Shown: positions 48,703 through 57,503, counted from the first letter of the stretch. The stretch is DNA of 61,966 nucleotides from Paenibacillus naphthalenovorans (GCF_900099895.1 NZ_FNDY01000027.1:1-61966); one strand, 5' to 3'. Notes: generated from the letters alone by a model not told the origin. Numbers and translations are program-made.

Positions 48703-49275
48703 TTGATTGTTGAGGAATTAGAAGTAGCTGATATTGAACTTCAATCAGATTCAAAACGAGAAGTTGAAGTTTCATCGGTATTATTCACTTTTGATGAATT
48801 GAGAAAGAAGTTAACGCTAAAAGAAGTAGATTATTTGGAATTACATAAATTTCAAATGGAAATTGGCAAGTTAGGGGAAGCGTATGTTTATGAAATGGAA
48901 CTGAAAAAGTTAGAAGGAACAATTTATGAGGAACTTGTTGATAATAAAAAAGCATTAGACCCTCAAAATGGTTATGATATTCTGTCCTACGATTCGGAAG
49001 GTAATAAACTTCATATTGAAGTGAAAACAACAGTAAAAAACGACACGGAATTTTTTATAACGTCCACAGAACTAAACACCGCGAAGCAAATGAAAGCTAT
49101 TGGTGAAAAATATCTTATCTATCGTGTATCAAATATCTTAGCTAAGAATAAGAAAGATATTCGTTGTGAAGTAATATCGGATATTTTCGATAATGATGAC
49201 TTTTTATTAGAGGAAAGTTTGTGGAAAGTTAAGAATGTGAAGAACTCAATCAAAAATTATAGGAGAGGCGATTAA
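48703..49275 (+). pseudogene. DUF3883 protein, 5'-truncated by the IS
   Basis: A 190-codon frame opens inside the right inverted repeat and has no ribosome binding site. It contains the DUF3883 block (IGKLGEAYVYEMELKKLEG, NGYDILSYDSEGNKLHIEVK), a PD-(D/E)xK-like nuclease-related fold often seen in defence proteins. The IS has removed or displaced the N-terminal part. The left flank of the element (ATG AAC ATT GCA after AAAGGAG at 43728) could be a start remnant, but the frames do not join. Confidence 0.65.
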
Positions 49276-49572
49276 AGCTCGATTCTACGAACTAAATCCG
49301 ATAAGTTTCTGATTTAACTGTGGTTCCATAAGTGTAGACGGTGCCGCTTTCGCTAGGACTGTTGCAAGCGCGTCTACATACGTAGAAAATGTAGTATATA
49401 GAGCGAGACAAGTCCGGCAGTGTGAATATATATCCCACAAACCTAGTCACGCAGCTTATCACTTTCAAATGCTTGGCTACTAGACTATATACAGTTGAAT
49501 TCCTCTATACTTGACAAAAATATAAAAAAGGTAAATAATACTACTATGGTAATCGGAGGTGGAAACGGACAC
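49276..49572 (+). other. intergenic region with a possible promoter
   Basis: About 300 nt without a gene. TTGACA (49511-49516) and TAATAC (49536-49541) with a long 19-nt spacer may form the promoter of the following two-gene unit. GTAGACG...CGTCTAC (49337-49376) is a small inverted repeat. Confidence 0.4.
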
Positions 49573-50271
49573 ATGAACCAACGTGCAGCCGCTATTATTA
49601 AAGATTGTCGGCTTACGGACAGTCAACTATCATTAATTCTGTCTGGCATTGCAGAAGGTAAGCGGATATTTTCTCAAACCATGGAAGTCATGCCAAAGAC
49701 TTCGTCGAAAACTTACTCATCCAGACTTTTGTACGAGTTAGTCAATACTCATGTTGCAGAAGCGATTTTGAAAAATCCGCATTTAAATTTGAGCGTGGAA
49801 CATAGAGTGGCGGGCTTCTATCCCTACATTGTAATGCGGGAAACGACGAGAAATATTGCCGCGCTTGTATTGCCAATTCCCAATAACAGAGATTTTGAGC
49901 CTAGTTTATTTAGGGGTGAATTTGCCATAACGAACATTGATCGACTTATGGCAATGGGGGCAACGGAAGAAGATTTGAATATAGATATTGATTATCAACC
50001 CTCGTTGCTTTTCGAAATAGAACATCTTCCCTTCGGTCTCATTGTCAGTTACGACCGGGAAAAGAATTTGGTTTACGAGGGAGCGCTTCAACCCAATCAA
50101 GAGGAGTGGCTCTTTAACGAGGATGTAACAGACAAGGTAGTTGCCGGCGGAGGCAAGGTTGTTGAGTTTCCACGACAAATCTATGATGATACTGACATCT
50201 TCATCGGGCTTACACAAGCTGCGTTGCAAGAAAGCGAGAAGGAGCTCAATGAAAAGAATAATCTTGTTTAA
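49573..50271 (+). CDS. hypothetical protein paired with an XRE-ImmA/IrrE gene
   Basis: A 232-residue soluble protein of no family I recognise. It includes SYDREKNLVYEGALQPNQEE and an N-terminal helix-rich part. ATG at 49573 is chosen because it lies after the predicted transcription start and GGAGGTGG; an earlier Met (49546) is unlikely. It precedes the HTH-peptidase gene by 17 nt in the same direction, so the two probably form an operon. Confidence 0.6.
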   Translation: MNQRAAAIIKDCRLTDSQLSLILSGIAEGKRIFSQTMEVMPKTSSKTYSSRLLYELVNTHVAEAILKNPHLNLSVEHRVAGFYPYIVMRETTRNIAALVLPIPNNRDFEPSLFRGEFAITNIDRLMAMGATEEDLNIDIDYQPSLLFEIEHLPFGLIVSYDREKNLVYEGALQPNQEEWLFNEDVTDKVVAGGGKVVEFPRQIYDDTDIFIGLTQAALQESEKELNEKNNLV

Positions 50272-50288
50272 GGAGTTTATGACACGCT

Positions 50289-51419
50289 ATGACTGAACGC
50301 GCCTTTAATCCAAAACGTTTAAGAGAAGCAAGAATGGTTCGCGAATTGAGCATAGCGGAACTTGCGGATAAAATTGGCGTGAGCAAACAAGCGATCTCGC
50401 AGTTTGAACTTGGTGAAAGTATTCCAAAAGCAGAAAACATGATGGCAATCATTAATGCGCTTCGATTTCCGAAAAGTTTCTTTTATGGAGACAGCGAACA
50501 ATACGTAGGCAACACTTTTTTTAGGGCGTATGCAACCGCAACAAAAAAAAGCCGAGAAATACAGCTGAATAAATCATATCTTGCTGGATATATATACGAC
50601 TACCTGAGCAAATATATAGATTTCCCCAAACTAAACTTGCCGGACACCAAAGATTTCAGCAATTGCAATTGGGATGCGGTATCAATCGAAAAATTGGTGC
50701 AATTGACTAGAGATCATTGGGGACTGGGCGATAAACCCATAACCAACATCGTCAATTTGCTTGAACGTAACGGAATTATGGTGTTCACTATCCATATGGA
50801 CAGTGAAAAAATCGATGCCTTTTGTCAGCATCGAAAAGGCCGTCCCTTTATTTTTCTAGGCGATGACAAACAATCCGCGGTTCGGCGTCAATTGGATGGA
50901 GCTCACGAACTTGGACATCGTTTAATGCATGAAGATGTGAATAATGACCTTCTTTCCAAAGAGGAGTTTAAAAAGATTGAAGAGCAGGCGAATCGCTTTG
51001 CGTCTGCCTTTTTGTTGCCTGCCGAGGCGTTTGCAAAAACAGTGACTTCAACGTCGTTGCTTCATTTTGTGGAGCTTAAAAAATACTGGAAAGTTTCGAT
51101 TGCAGCTATGATATATAGATGCAAAGACCTGGGGCTAATATCAGAGAGCAAATTCACTTCGTTATTTAAACAAATGTCCATGAAACGAATGAGAGTGAAG
51201 GAACCGTTGGATGACGTGATTCCGGTGCCGGAACCAGTTGTATTAAGAAAAAGCATACAAATGCTGCTTGAAAAGAACGTAAAAAATGAACTCCAAATCA
51301 TTCATGAAAGCGGCGTGCCGCAAGAATATGTGGAGATGTTTTGCAATCTTGATCCCGGCGCATTGAATGTCAAAGACCCGGAAGCGACAGTTAAATTAGC
51401 TGCCAATCCATTGAACTGA
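50289..51419 (+). CDS. XRE regulator fused to ImmA/IrrE metallopeptidase
   Basis: A 376-residue protein. The N-terminal Cro/CI HTH (residues ~8-62, ELADKIGVSKQAISQFELGE) is fused to a zinc peptidase with HELGH at residues 206-210 and a downstream ANRFASAFLLP containing the third-ligand region. Relatives regulate mobile elements or stress responses by cleaving repressors, or act as antitoxin-like regulators. Partner and substrate are unknown; the upstream 232-residue protein is the obvious candidate. Confidence 0.85.
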   Translation: MTERAFNPKRLREARMVRELSIAELADKIGVSKQAISQFELGESIPKAENMMAIINALRFPKSFFYGDSEQYVGNTFFRAYATATKKSREIQLNKSYLAGYIYDYLSKYIDFPKLNLPDTKDFSNCNWDAVSIEKLVQLTRDHWGLGDKPITNIVNLLERNGIMVFTIHMDSEKIDAFCQHRKGRPFIFLGDDKQSAVRRQLDGAHELGHRLMHEDVNNDLLSKEEFKKIEEQANRFASAFLLPAEAFAKTVTSTSLLHFVELKKYWKVSIAAMIYRCKDLGLISESKFTSLFKQMSMKRMRVKEPLDDVIPVPEPVVLRKSIQMLLEKNVKNELQIIHESGVPQEYVEMFCNLDPGALNVKDPEATVKLAANPLN

Positions 51420-51786
51420 ATGGGCGATGAGCATGTGTGTATAATGTGAAACTAGGATGTCGGTTATAGTGGAGTTCTTTTGACAATGAAAAACGTGTCA
51501 TGGGAAAATAATGTATTAGACTGAAAAATAAAGTGTTAGACGCCCATGCCGCTAACGCGGCACCATCAGATGATGAAAATATTGGGCATGCGATATAATT
51601 TACTTACGGCTGGCGAAGGGAGGTCGGCAGTCAATGGTGCCTCGAGCCCGTGTGTTAGACAGACCCCAACGACCAGGTGCACCACAGATTGTTGCTCCGT
51701 TTTGGAAGCACGCAGGATAGAATAACCATTTGGCGGTTGTTGCACCAGCCCTTCAATCTTGCACGCCGTAAGGAGAGTTCTTAAGG
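51420..51786 (+). other. non-coding region before the IS110 transposase (candidate bridge RNA)
   Basis: No protein gene. GC-rich, with local pairings such as TGCCGC/GCGGCA around 51547-51561. In IS110-group elements the segment upstream of the transposase encodes the bridge RNA, so about 51600-51786 is the place to look. Element ends cannot be fixed from sequence alone. Confidence 0.4.
51519..51541 (+). repeat. imperfect direct repeat, left copy
   Basis: GACTGAAAAATAAAGTGTTAGAC here recurs as GACCGAGAAAATAAAGTTATAGAC at 53128-53151. The two copies flank the IS110 gene. (First 20 bases of each copy are the most similar part.). Confidence 0.5.
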
Positions 51787-53006
51787 ATGGACGTCGTTTA
51801 CAGCCATGTATGCGGGCTTGACGTTCATAAAAAGAACATCGTGGCCTGCATTATCACACCTGAAGGTAAAGAAATTCGAACGTTTGAGGCTATGACAGAT
51901 GACCTGATCCAGCTTGTTGATTGGGTGAAAGTCAGAGGCTGCACTCACGTTGCGATGGAAAGCACAGGCGCTTACTGGAAACCGATCTACAATCTGCTGG
52001 AGCTCGAGGGCATCGAAGCTCTTGTGGTGAACGCTCAGCATATCAAGAATGTGCCCGGCCGTAAAACCGATGTGAAAGATGCGGAATGGATTGCCGGCTT
52101 GCTGCGTCACGGTCTGTTGAAAGGCAGTTTCATCCCAAAACGAGAGCAACGCGAACTAAGAGAATTGATTCGGTACCGCCGAAGCCTTATTGAAGAGCGT
52201 GCCCGGGAAGTAAGCCGCATTCAAAAAGTGCTGGAAGGCGCCAACATCAAGCTTTCGTCCGTTGCCAGCAATGTGCTTGGGAAATCGGGACGCGCCATGA
52301 TCGAAGCGATGATTGCCGGTGAAACGGATCCCGGTACCTTGTCCGAACTGGCGAAACGAAAGCTGAAAAGCAAGAAAGAAGATTTAAAACGTGCCCTGAA
52401 CGGCTTGATGGGGCCTCATCAGAAGCTCATGCTGGGTGCCCAACTCCGGCACATCGATTATTTGGACGAAGAGATTGCAGACTGGACGAAGAAATCAAAA
52501 AGCGCATGCTCCCTTTTGAGGAGGACCTGGCACTGCTCGACACGATCCCTGGCGTGGCAAGACGGACAGCAGAGACGATTGCGGCTGAAATTGGCGTGAA
52601 TATGGATCAATATCCCTCTGCCGCCCACTTGTGCTCTTGGGCAGGGCTGTGTCCAGGTCAGAACGAAAGCGCCGGAAAACGAATTTCCGGAAAAACTCGA
52701 AAAGGGAATAAAAAGTTGCGAAGCACGCTCGTTGAAGCTGCCAAAGCTGCGGCTAGAACGAAAGGAACGTACCTATCCAGCCAATATCACCGTATTGCGG
52801 CACGCCGGGGAGCCAATCGTGCAACCGTCGCAGTAGCTCACAGTATATTGTCAATGGTTTACTATATCCTCAAACGAAAACAACCTTATGTCGAACTAGG
52901 TCCGACCTATTTTGAGGAACGAAAACGCGACGTGATCATAAAGCAATCCATAAGGAAACTTGAGTCATTAGGCGTATCAGTTACGATTAATAGGGCCGCC
53001 TCCTGA
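51787..53006 (+). pseudogene. IS110 family transposase, frameshifted
   Basis: The N-terminal RuvC-like DEDD domain is intact: GLDVHKKNIVACI, AMESTGAYWKPIY and GRKTDVKDAEWIAGLLRHG. The C-terminal serine-containing domain (WAGLCPGQNESAGKRISG) is in another frame from about 52506. One missing base near 52484 (GACTGGAC for an expected GACTTGGAC) explains the break; adding it gives a normal ~405-residue enzyme. Probably inactive. Confidence 0.82.
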
Positions 53007-53352
53007 TAACTGCAGCTTATTACGGATAAACACCTTGTTAGAACCCTGGCCATTTTGCTCTGGTTTCAGGGTCAGTTTCCTATTGTCTTTTTTTTTAGTG
53101 CTTTCGTTGTGCAATATTTTCAAGATAGACCGAGAAAATAAAGTTATAGACTGGGCAGCGACGTTAAGCTAGCGAGCAGGTAATGAGAAATGAACGTTTT
53201 CCGGGGATGGGGAAAGCAATCGGATCGACCGACTGCTTTTCTATATTTCTCACTTATAACGAGAAGAGTGGACCCCCTTTTCAGAGTAGTCCACTCCATT
53301 GACGATGTGCTTTAAATTGATACTCCAATTATAAGGGATGCGTAGCCAAAAA
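53007..53352. other. IS-remnant-like spacer with a terminator
   Basis: No gene. It contains the right imperfect repeat (53128-53151), a terminator-like hairpin at 53213-53242 (AAGCAATCGG/CCGACTGCTT, T-rich tail) and an inverted repeat GAGTGGAC/GTCCACTC at 53268-53297 that resembles a transposon end. Confidence 0.5.
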
Positions 53353-53652
53353 TCAAGGTATTTCTGGTGCAGGTATTTCTGGTGCAGAACCGGCAACTTG
53401 ACGGTAAGCATCTATAAGTTCTGGCGCACGGCGTTGCAGCAGTTCCTCAACAGTTCTCAAAAAGGAACGCAACTCGGTCTTGACCTCCATAAGTTGCTGC
53501 AAATACTTCTCGGATTGTTTCTCAGCGGTCTCCAACTGCGCCTTCACATCCACCAACTCTTGCTCCACGCTAGTCTTTTCCCGATTTAGGTCAAAGATCT
53601 CGTTCTCATAATACGCTGTCACAACTTGATAGAAAAACATTTGATTCATCAT
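53353..53652 (-). CDS. coiled-coil protein of unknown function
   Basis: A 99-residue protein. Residues ~20-65 form a coiled coil (heptads in VEQELVDVKAQLETAEKQSE), and the C-terminus repeats APEIP twice because of a 15-bp direct duplication at 53361-53388. No ribosome binding site is evident before the ATG. It diverges from the next plus-strand gene. Possibly a truncated phage or element protein. Confidence 0.45.
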   Translation of the reverse strand: MMNQMFFYQVVTAYYENEIFDLNREKTSVEQELVDVKAQLETAEKQSEKYLQQLMEVKTELRSFLRTVEELLQRRAPELIDAYRQVAGSAPEIPAPEIP

Positions 53653-53775
53653 GAGCGAAAGAAACGAATAGGTGGCGGTGCTAAATTATTTTCACAAGCG
53701 GCTCCTGTAGCTTATGAACCTGACCAGAAAATTATCAATGAAAAGGCATTTGAAACTGAGAAGGAGGTCGTAACG

Positions 53776-54990
53776 ATGGTCGAGGAACAACCTCAAATGC
53801 TGGCTCGCGAGCAGATCTATAACGAGGTGTGGGAGCTGTCGCTTGCTGGCGTTGCCAGGAAATATGGCACATCGTACGGCCTAATATATAAGCTTTGTAA
53901 GGAAGCAAATGTGCCCATACCTCCTGCAGGGTATTGGACGAAATTAAATTTTGGAAAGTCGGTATCGAAACCACCTCTTCCAGACTCAACTATACATGAA
54001 GTTGCTATTCCGCGTTCGAAAACGCCGCGGATAAGAGTGCAGAAGATTGATAAGGGTATGGCGACCATTCCAGAAGCAGAGCTCGGAGCCACGCAACAGG
54101 ATGGAGAAGCGGTAAACAATGCTGATGCTGGTTCGAAAATTGCTATGAAAGAAGACGATTTGAGCGAATGGAACAGGAACGATAAAAAAGAAGTTGGCGC
54201 TCAAAGAAGCCGTCAAAGCTACAGCTCATATAAGTCCAGTCCTCCATTTCTAGCGGGCGTGATTTCGAAAGAGACGCTTCCGCGTGTCTACCGAATCCTT
54301 GGGGCACTCATCCATGCTATAGAACCATTGGGATGCTCAGTGACGGATACTCTCTCATTTATTATTCGGAATGAATCGGTATCCCTTGAGATATATGAAA
54401 TGCAGGACAAAGTCGATCATGTTTTAACAAAGTCAGAGGAAAATCAGCTTCGCAAATATGAGGAAGATAAGAAACGTTACTCCTGGGCTTCGAAACCGAA
54501 TTTTCGCAAATATGATTATGTGTTTAACGGGCAGCTGTGCATCAATATAAATCAGAATCAAAATAAAAGGTTCCGTGATACGAAATCTTCCATCGTGGAA
54601 GACCAATTGGGAATTCTTCTGATCGAGATGTATGAAGCATCTGAAATTATACGAAAAGAGCGAGAGGCGCGTGAAGAAGAACGTCGTAAACGCGAAGAAG
54701 CAGAGAGATTGCGAGAAGAACGCCGAAAACGTTATATGATTGAGGTCGAGCGCACGGTTGCATTGACAAATTTGGCTCAGGATTACGCGATGGCGTGCAA
54801 GATCAGGGCATTCGTTGCAGCTTTGGAATCGTCCGGTAATTTGACAGGGGAAGATTTACAATGGATCGATTGGGCAAAGAAGAAAGCCGATTGGTATGAT
54901 CCGATAATAGCTAGAGAAGATGAGTTTCTTGGGAAGCGCGAACACGAGAAAGGAAAAGATTTGAAAACTGAATATTCGTGGCGGCAATAG
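53776..54990 (+). CDS. large HTH-like N-domain protein of unknown function
   Basis: A 404-residue protein. Its N-terminal ~55 residues match a pattern common to many uncharacterised bacterial proteins (REQIYNEVWELSLAGVARKY, then IPPAGYWTKLNFGK and KPPLP), resembling an HTH. A low-complexity linker follows. The C-terminal half has a long Arg/Glu helix (EEERRKREEAERLREERRKR). ATG at 53776 has an excellent AAGGAGGT. The frame stays open upstream to 53626 and could be a remnant of a longer gene. Confidence 0.65.
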   Translation: MVEEQPQMLAREQIYNEVWELSLAGVARKYGTSYGLIYKLCKEANVPIPPAGYWTKLNFGKSVSKPPLPDSTIHEVAIPRSKTPRIRVQKIDKGMATIPEAELGATQQDGEAVNNADAGSKIAMKEDDLSEWNRNDKKEVGAQRSRQSYSSYKSSPPFLAGVISKETLPRVYRILGALIHAIEPLGCSVTDTLSFIIRNESVSLEIYEMQDKVDHVLTKSEENQLRKYEEDKKRYSWASKPNFRKYDYVFNGQLCININQNQNKRFRDTKSSIVEDQLGILLIEMYEASEIIRKEREAREEERRKREEAERLREERRKRYMIEVERTVALTNLAQDYAMACKIRAFVAALESSGNLTGEDLQWIDWAKKKADWYDPIIAREDEFLGKREHEKGKDLKTEYSWRQ

Positions 54991-55098
54991 CTCTTCGGGA
55001 ACTCTTAAATGCTTATTTTTCCCTCTCCGATCATTTTCGATTTTAATACCCGTCATAGCAATCATTTCAAAAATGCGAAGCGGTAAAGTTGTTTTTTC

Positions 55099-55182
55099 AA
55101 GTCCAAAAGGTCACTCCAAGGTCACCTTGAAGTCACCCAAAGGTCACCCAAAGGTTACCCAAAGGTCACTCTAAGTCCAAAA
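55099..55182 (+). repeat. 11-bp phased repeat array upstream of CBASS
   Basis: Six copies of RGTYAC start at 55109, 55120, 55131, 55142, 55153 and 55164, exactly 11 bp apart, with consensus AAAGGTCACCC. The array is bracketed by AAGTCCAAAA at 55099-55108 and 55173-55182. One-turn spacing places all copies on one DNA face, as in iterons or cooperative operator arrays. Confidence 0.85.
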
Positions 55183-55268
55183 CCATTGATTATTATTCAG
55201 CGGCATGTGTTGACCTTTTCGGTCATTAATAGACACTTTCAAATAGGAACAAATGATCGCAATTATGC

Positions 55269-55298
55269 TTGTATAGGAGTTTGTCTCTACTGTATAAT
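55269..55298 (+). promoter_or_regulatory. probable CBASS operon promoter
   Basis: TTGTAT (55269-55274) and a perfect TATAAT (55293-55298), 18 nt apart, about 300 nt before the CD-NTase gene and 95 nt after the repeat array. Confidence 0.5.
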
Positions 55299-55377
55299 GG
55301 AAATTGTTAGCATCCCATTATTTTTGATTACTAGAATAAAAAGTTAAGAGGGTGATGATTATTAAAGGTAGGCACAA

Positions 55378-55458
55378 CGACAAACAAGCGTAAGTGGTGG
55401 CACACCTCGCTTGGTTGTCGGTACTGATTTTCTTCTGAGAAGTGGCATTCTCAAAACT
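55378..55458 (+). promoter_or_regulatory. hairpins in the CBASS leader
   Basis: CGACAAACAAGCG (55378-55390) pairs with CGCTTGGTTGTCG (55408-55420) with one mismatch. A second stem (TGAGAA/TTCTCA) lies at 55436-55452. A 12-codon ORF with GAGGGTG overlaps the first arm. This may be an attenuator-like leader; no T run follows either stem. Confidence 0.4.
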
Positions 55459-55602
55459 GGTCATGAAGAAGGTATCGAGTGTGAAATGATCATGCACTTT
55501 ACACTCAACATATGTATAGCCAGACTATATTTATGTATACGTCATGAATGACGGATATCCTTCTAAATTTCAAAAAAAAAATGAAAGAAGGATGTATATT
55601 TT

Positions 55603-56835
55603 ATGACAATTGAACTTGAGTCAAAAGTTTCCGCGCTGTTGGAAGGTATTGCTTCACGACTAGATATATCTCCAACAAAGTATAAACAAGCTGTTGACAG
55701 ATACACTGCCGTTAGCAATTGGATAGCAGAAGGCCAATTTGAAGGTGTAGAAGAAATACATTTTTACCCACAAGGTTCATTTAGACTTGGGACAGTTGTT
55801 AGACCTATTCGAAATGGACAAGATGCCGATTATGACATCGACTTGGTTAGTGAATTTCAGATCTCCAAGAAAAAGACTTCTCCAAAAGCATTAAAAGAGG
55901 CAGTTGGTAAGCGTATAGCGGAAAATGAAACCTATAAAAAAATGCTCGATGAAGAAGGGCGGCGTTGTTGGACTATACATTACGCAGAGCAAGACGGAAT
56001 TGGGTTCCATATTGACGTGTTACCGGCAACACCAGAAGATGCATCATTAAGAAACAACCTGGTTGATTCCAGGATCGCCGAAAAGGCCATTGCGATAACT
56101 CACAAAAATAAGGATAAAACTTATGAGTGGTATTCTAGCAATCCAAGTGGTTTTGCTGATTGGTTTGAGAATATTAACAAACCCGTGTTTGATTTAGTCA
56201 AAGCCACTCAACAGCGCAGCCTCTTCGAAAACAATAGAGACATTTATGCAAGTATCGATGAGGTGCCTGAGGCTCTAATTAAGACCCCTTTACAACGAGC
56301 AATCCAGATTCTGAAGCGCCATCGGGATGTTCGCTTCACAAACCACCCAATGGCAGAAGACAAACCGATTTCCATGATTATTACAACATTGGCAGCCAAA
56401 CTATACAATGGCGAACCGAATGTGTTCTTAACACTTCGCAATATTGTGAATCAACTTGATGCCCTATCGGATCTGCTGAAGCCGGAGTTCAGCGATAATA
56501 AAGTTCTTCAGGAGCAATCGCTAATTACCAGAAATGCTGATGGAACATGGGTAATTCCAAACCCTGTAAATCCAGATGAAAATTTTGCGGATAGATGGCA
56601 TGAGAATAACAATCAAAAGGCAAGAGCTTTTTTCCAATGGACCAAATGGATTAAAGAAGACGTTATCGAAATAATTGGAACAAATGATGTAGGGAAAATC
56701 GTTAAATCATTCGAATCAACTTTCGGACAAGTTTCAATAACTACGGCGAGAGCTCTTGGTTTGCCGACGAGTGCCGCAGTGCTTTCAGCGCCAATGGTTC
56801 AAATTTCAAATCCCAATAAACCTTGGGGCCGGTAA
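55603..56835 (+). CDS. CBASS CD-NTase (cyclic oligonucleotide synthase)
   Basis: A 410-residue nucleotidyltransferase. The activation loop motif GSFRLGT is at residues 58-64, the catalytic DYDID gives D78 and D80, and a third carboxylate is D138 in GFHIDVLPA. It is followed by the C-terminal helical domain. On phage infection such enzymes make a cyclic di- or trinucleotide that triggers the downstream effector. It ends with a free tail SNPNKPWGR, relevant because the next gene encodes an E2-like protein. Two nt separate them. Confidence 0.92.
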   Translation: MTIELESKVSALLEGIASRLDISPTKYKQAVDRYTAVSNWIAEGQFEGVEEIHFYPQGSFRLGTVVRPIRNGQDADYDIDLVSEFQISKKKTSPKALKEAVGKRIAENETYKKMLDEEGRRCWTIHYAEQDGIGFHIDVLPATPEDASLRNNLVDSRIAEKAIAITHKNKDKTYEWYSSNPSGFADWFENINKPVFDLVKATQQRSLFENNRDIYASIDEVPEALIKTPLQRAIQILKRHRDVRFTNHPMAEDKPISMIITTLAAKLYNGEPNVFLTLRNIVNQLDALSDLLKPEFSDNKVLQEQSLITRNADGTWVIPNPVNPDENFADRWHENNNQKARAFFQWTKWIKEDVIEIIGTNDVGKIVKSFESTFGQVSITTARALGLPTSAAVLSAPMVQISNPNKPWGR

Positions 56836-56837
56836 CA

Positions 56838-57503
56838 ATGAATGGGGAAATTGTATGGGATCATTTCAAGGAATTACAAAGTGAGTTTCCGAATGTTACT
56901 TTGGCATATGAGAACGACAGGTTTTATGTCCGTGGAAAGATACAATTTCGTGCTCAATATCTAGATCATGAATTAGTGGACGAAGCATATTTGGTCGAGA
57001 TGGAGCTACCGACGAATTATCCAAGTGCCCCTCCAATTGCAAGAGAATTGGAGGGGAGGATACCTAACACGTTTCATACGTTTTCAGACGGTACTCTATG
57101 CCTAGGTGCGCCGCTTGCTGTTAAGATGACTTTTGCTAAAAATTCGACGTTATTGGGATTTGTCAAAACACAGTTAATTCCCTATCTCTATTCATTTTCT
57201 TATGCTGCAACCAACAAAGATCTACCTTATGGGGAACTAGACCATGGGGCTAGGGGGATTTTGAACTATTACAAAGAATTATTTCAAGTAGATTCAGAAG
57301 AGTGTTGCATAAATTTTCTCTACATTTTGGCCTCCCAAAAATATCGCGGTCATCTGTTGTGCCCTTGCAATAGCGGAAAAATATTAAGGAAATGTCATGG
57401 GCCAATGCTTCTAGAGCTTCAACAATACCAAACCCCAAGAGAATTTGGTATCGAATTTATCGATTGTCTTGAGTTTATCAAAAAAAATAGGAAGAAGGGT
57501 TAA
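56838..57503 (+). CDS. CBASS E2-like conjugating protein with SEC-C-type tail
   Basis: A 221-residue UBC-fold protein. The E2-type active-site region NTFHTFSDGTLCLG gives H80 and catalytic Cys88. No E1 or JAB gene accompanies it, which is the type II-short layout in which an E2 alone modifies the CD-NTase C-terminus. Unusually it continues into a zinc-knuckle-like CPCNSGKILRKCHG (C175, C177, C186, H187) similar to the SEC-C motif. The start at 56838 is coupled to the CD-NTase stop. Confidence 0.85.
   Translation: MNGEIVWDHFKELQSEFPNVTLAYENDRFYVRGKIQFRAQYLDHELVDEAYLVEMELPTNYPSAPPIARELEGRIPNTFHTFSDGTLCLGAPLAVKMTFAKNSTLLGFVKTQLIPYLYSFSYAATNKDLPYGELDHGARGILNYYKELFQVDSEECCINFLYILASQKYRGHLLCPCNSGKILRKCHGPMLLELQQYQTPREFGIEFIDCLEFIKKNRKKG

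Larger units (their letters stand above)
54991..55602 (+). other. 612-nt leader region upstream of the CBASS operon
   Basis: No gene above 12 codons. From left to right it holds a six-unit 11-bp repeat array, a vegetative promoter candidate, and two RNA hairpins. The individual elements are listed separately. The remainder is AT-rich without recognisable sites. Confidence 0.7.

Noticed and set aside
52480..52510. Programmed frameshift in IS110
   Set aside because: IS110 transposases are normally encoded in one frame, and a single missing T explains the break.
55099..55182. Short repeat array resembling a CRISPR
   Set aside because: Units are 11 bp with no unique spacers and no cas genes; it is a tandem operator or iteron-like array.
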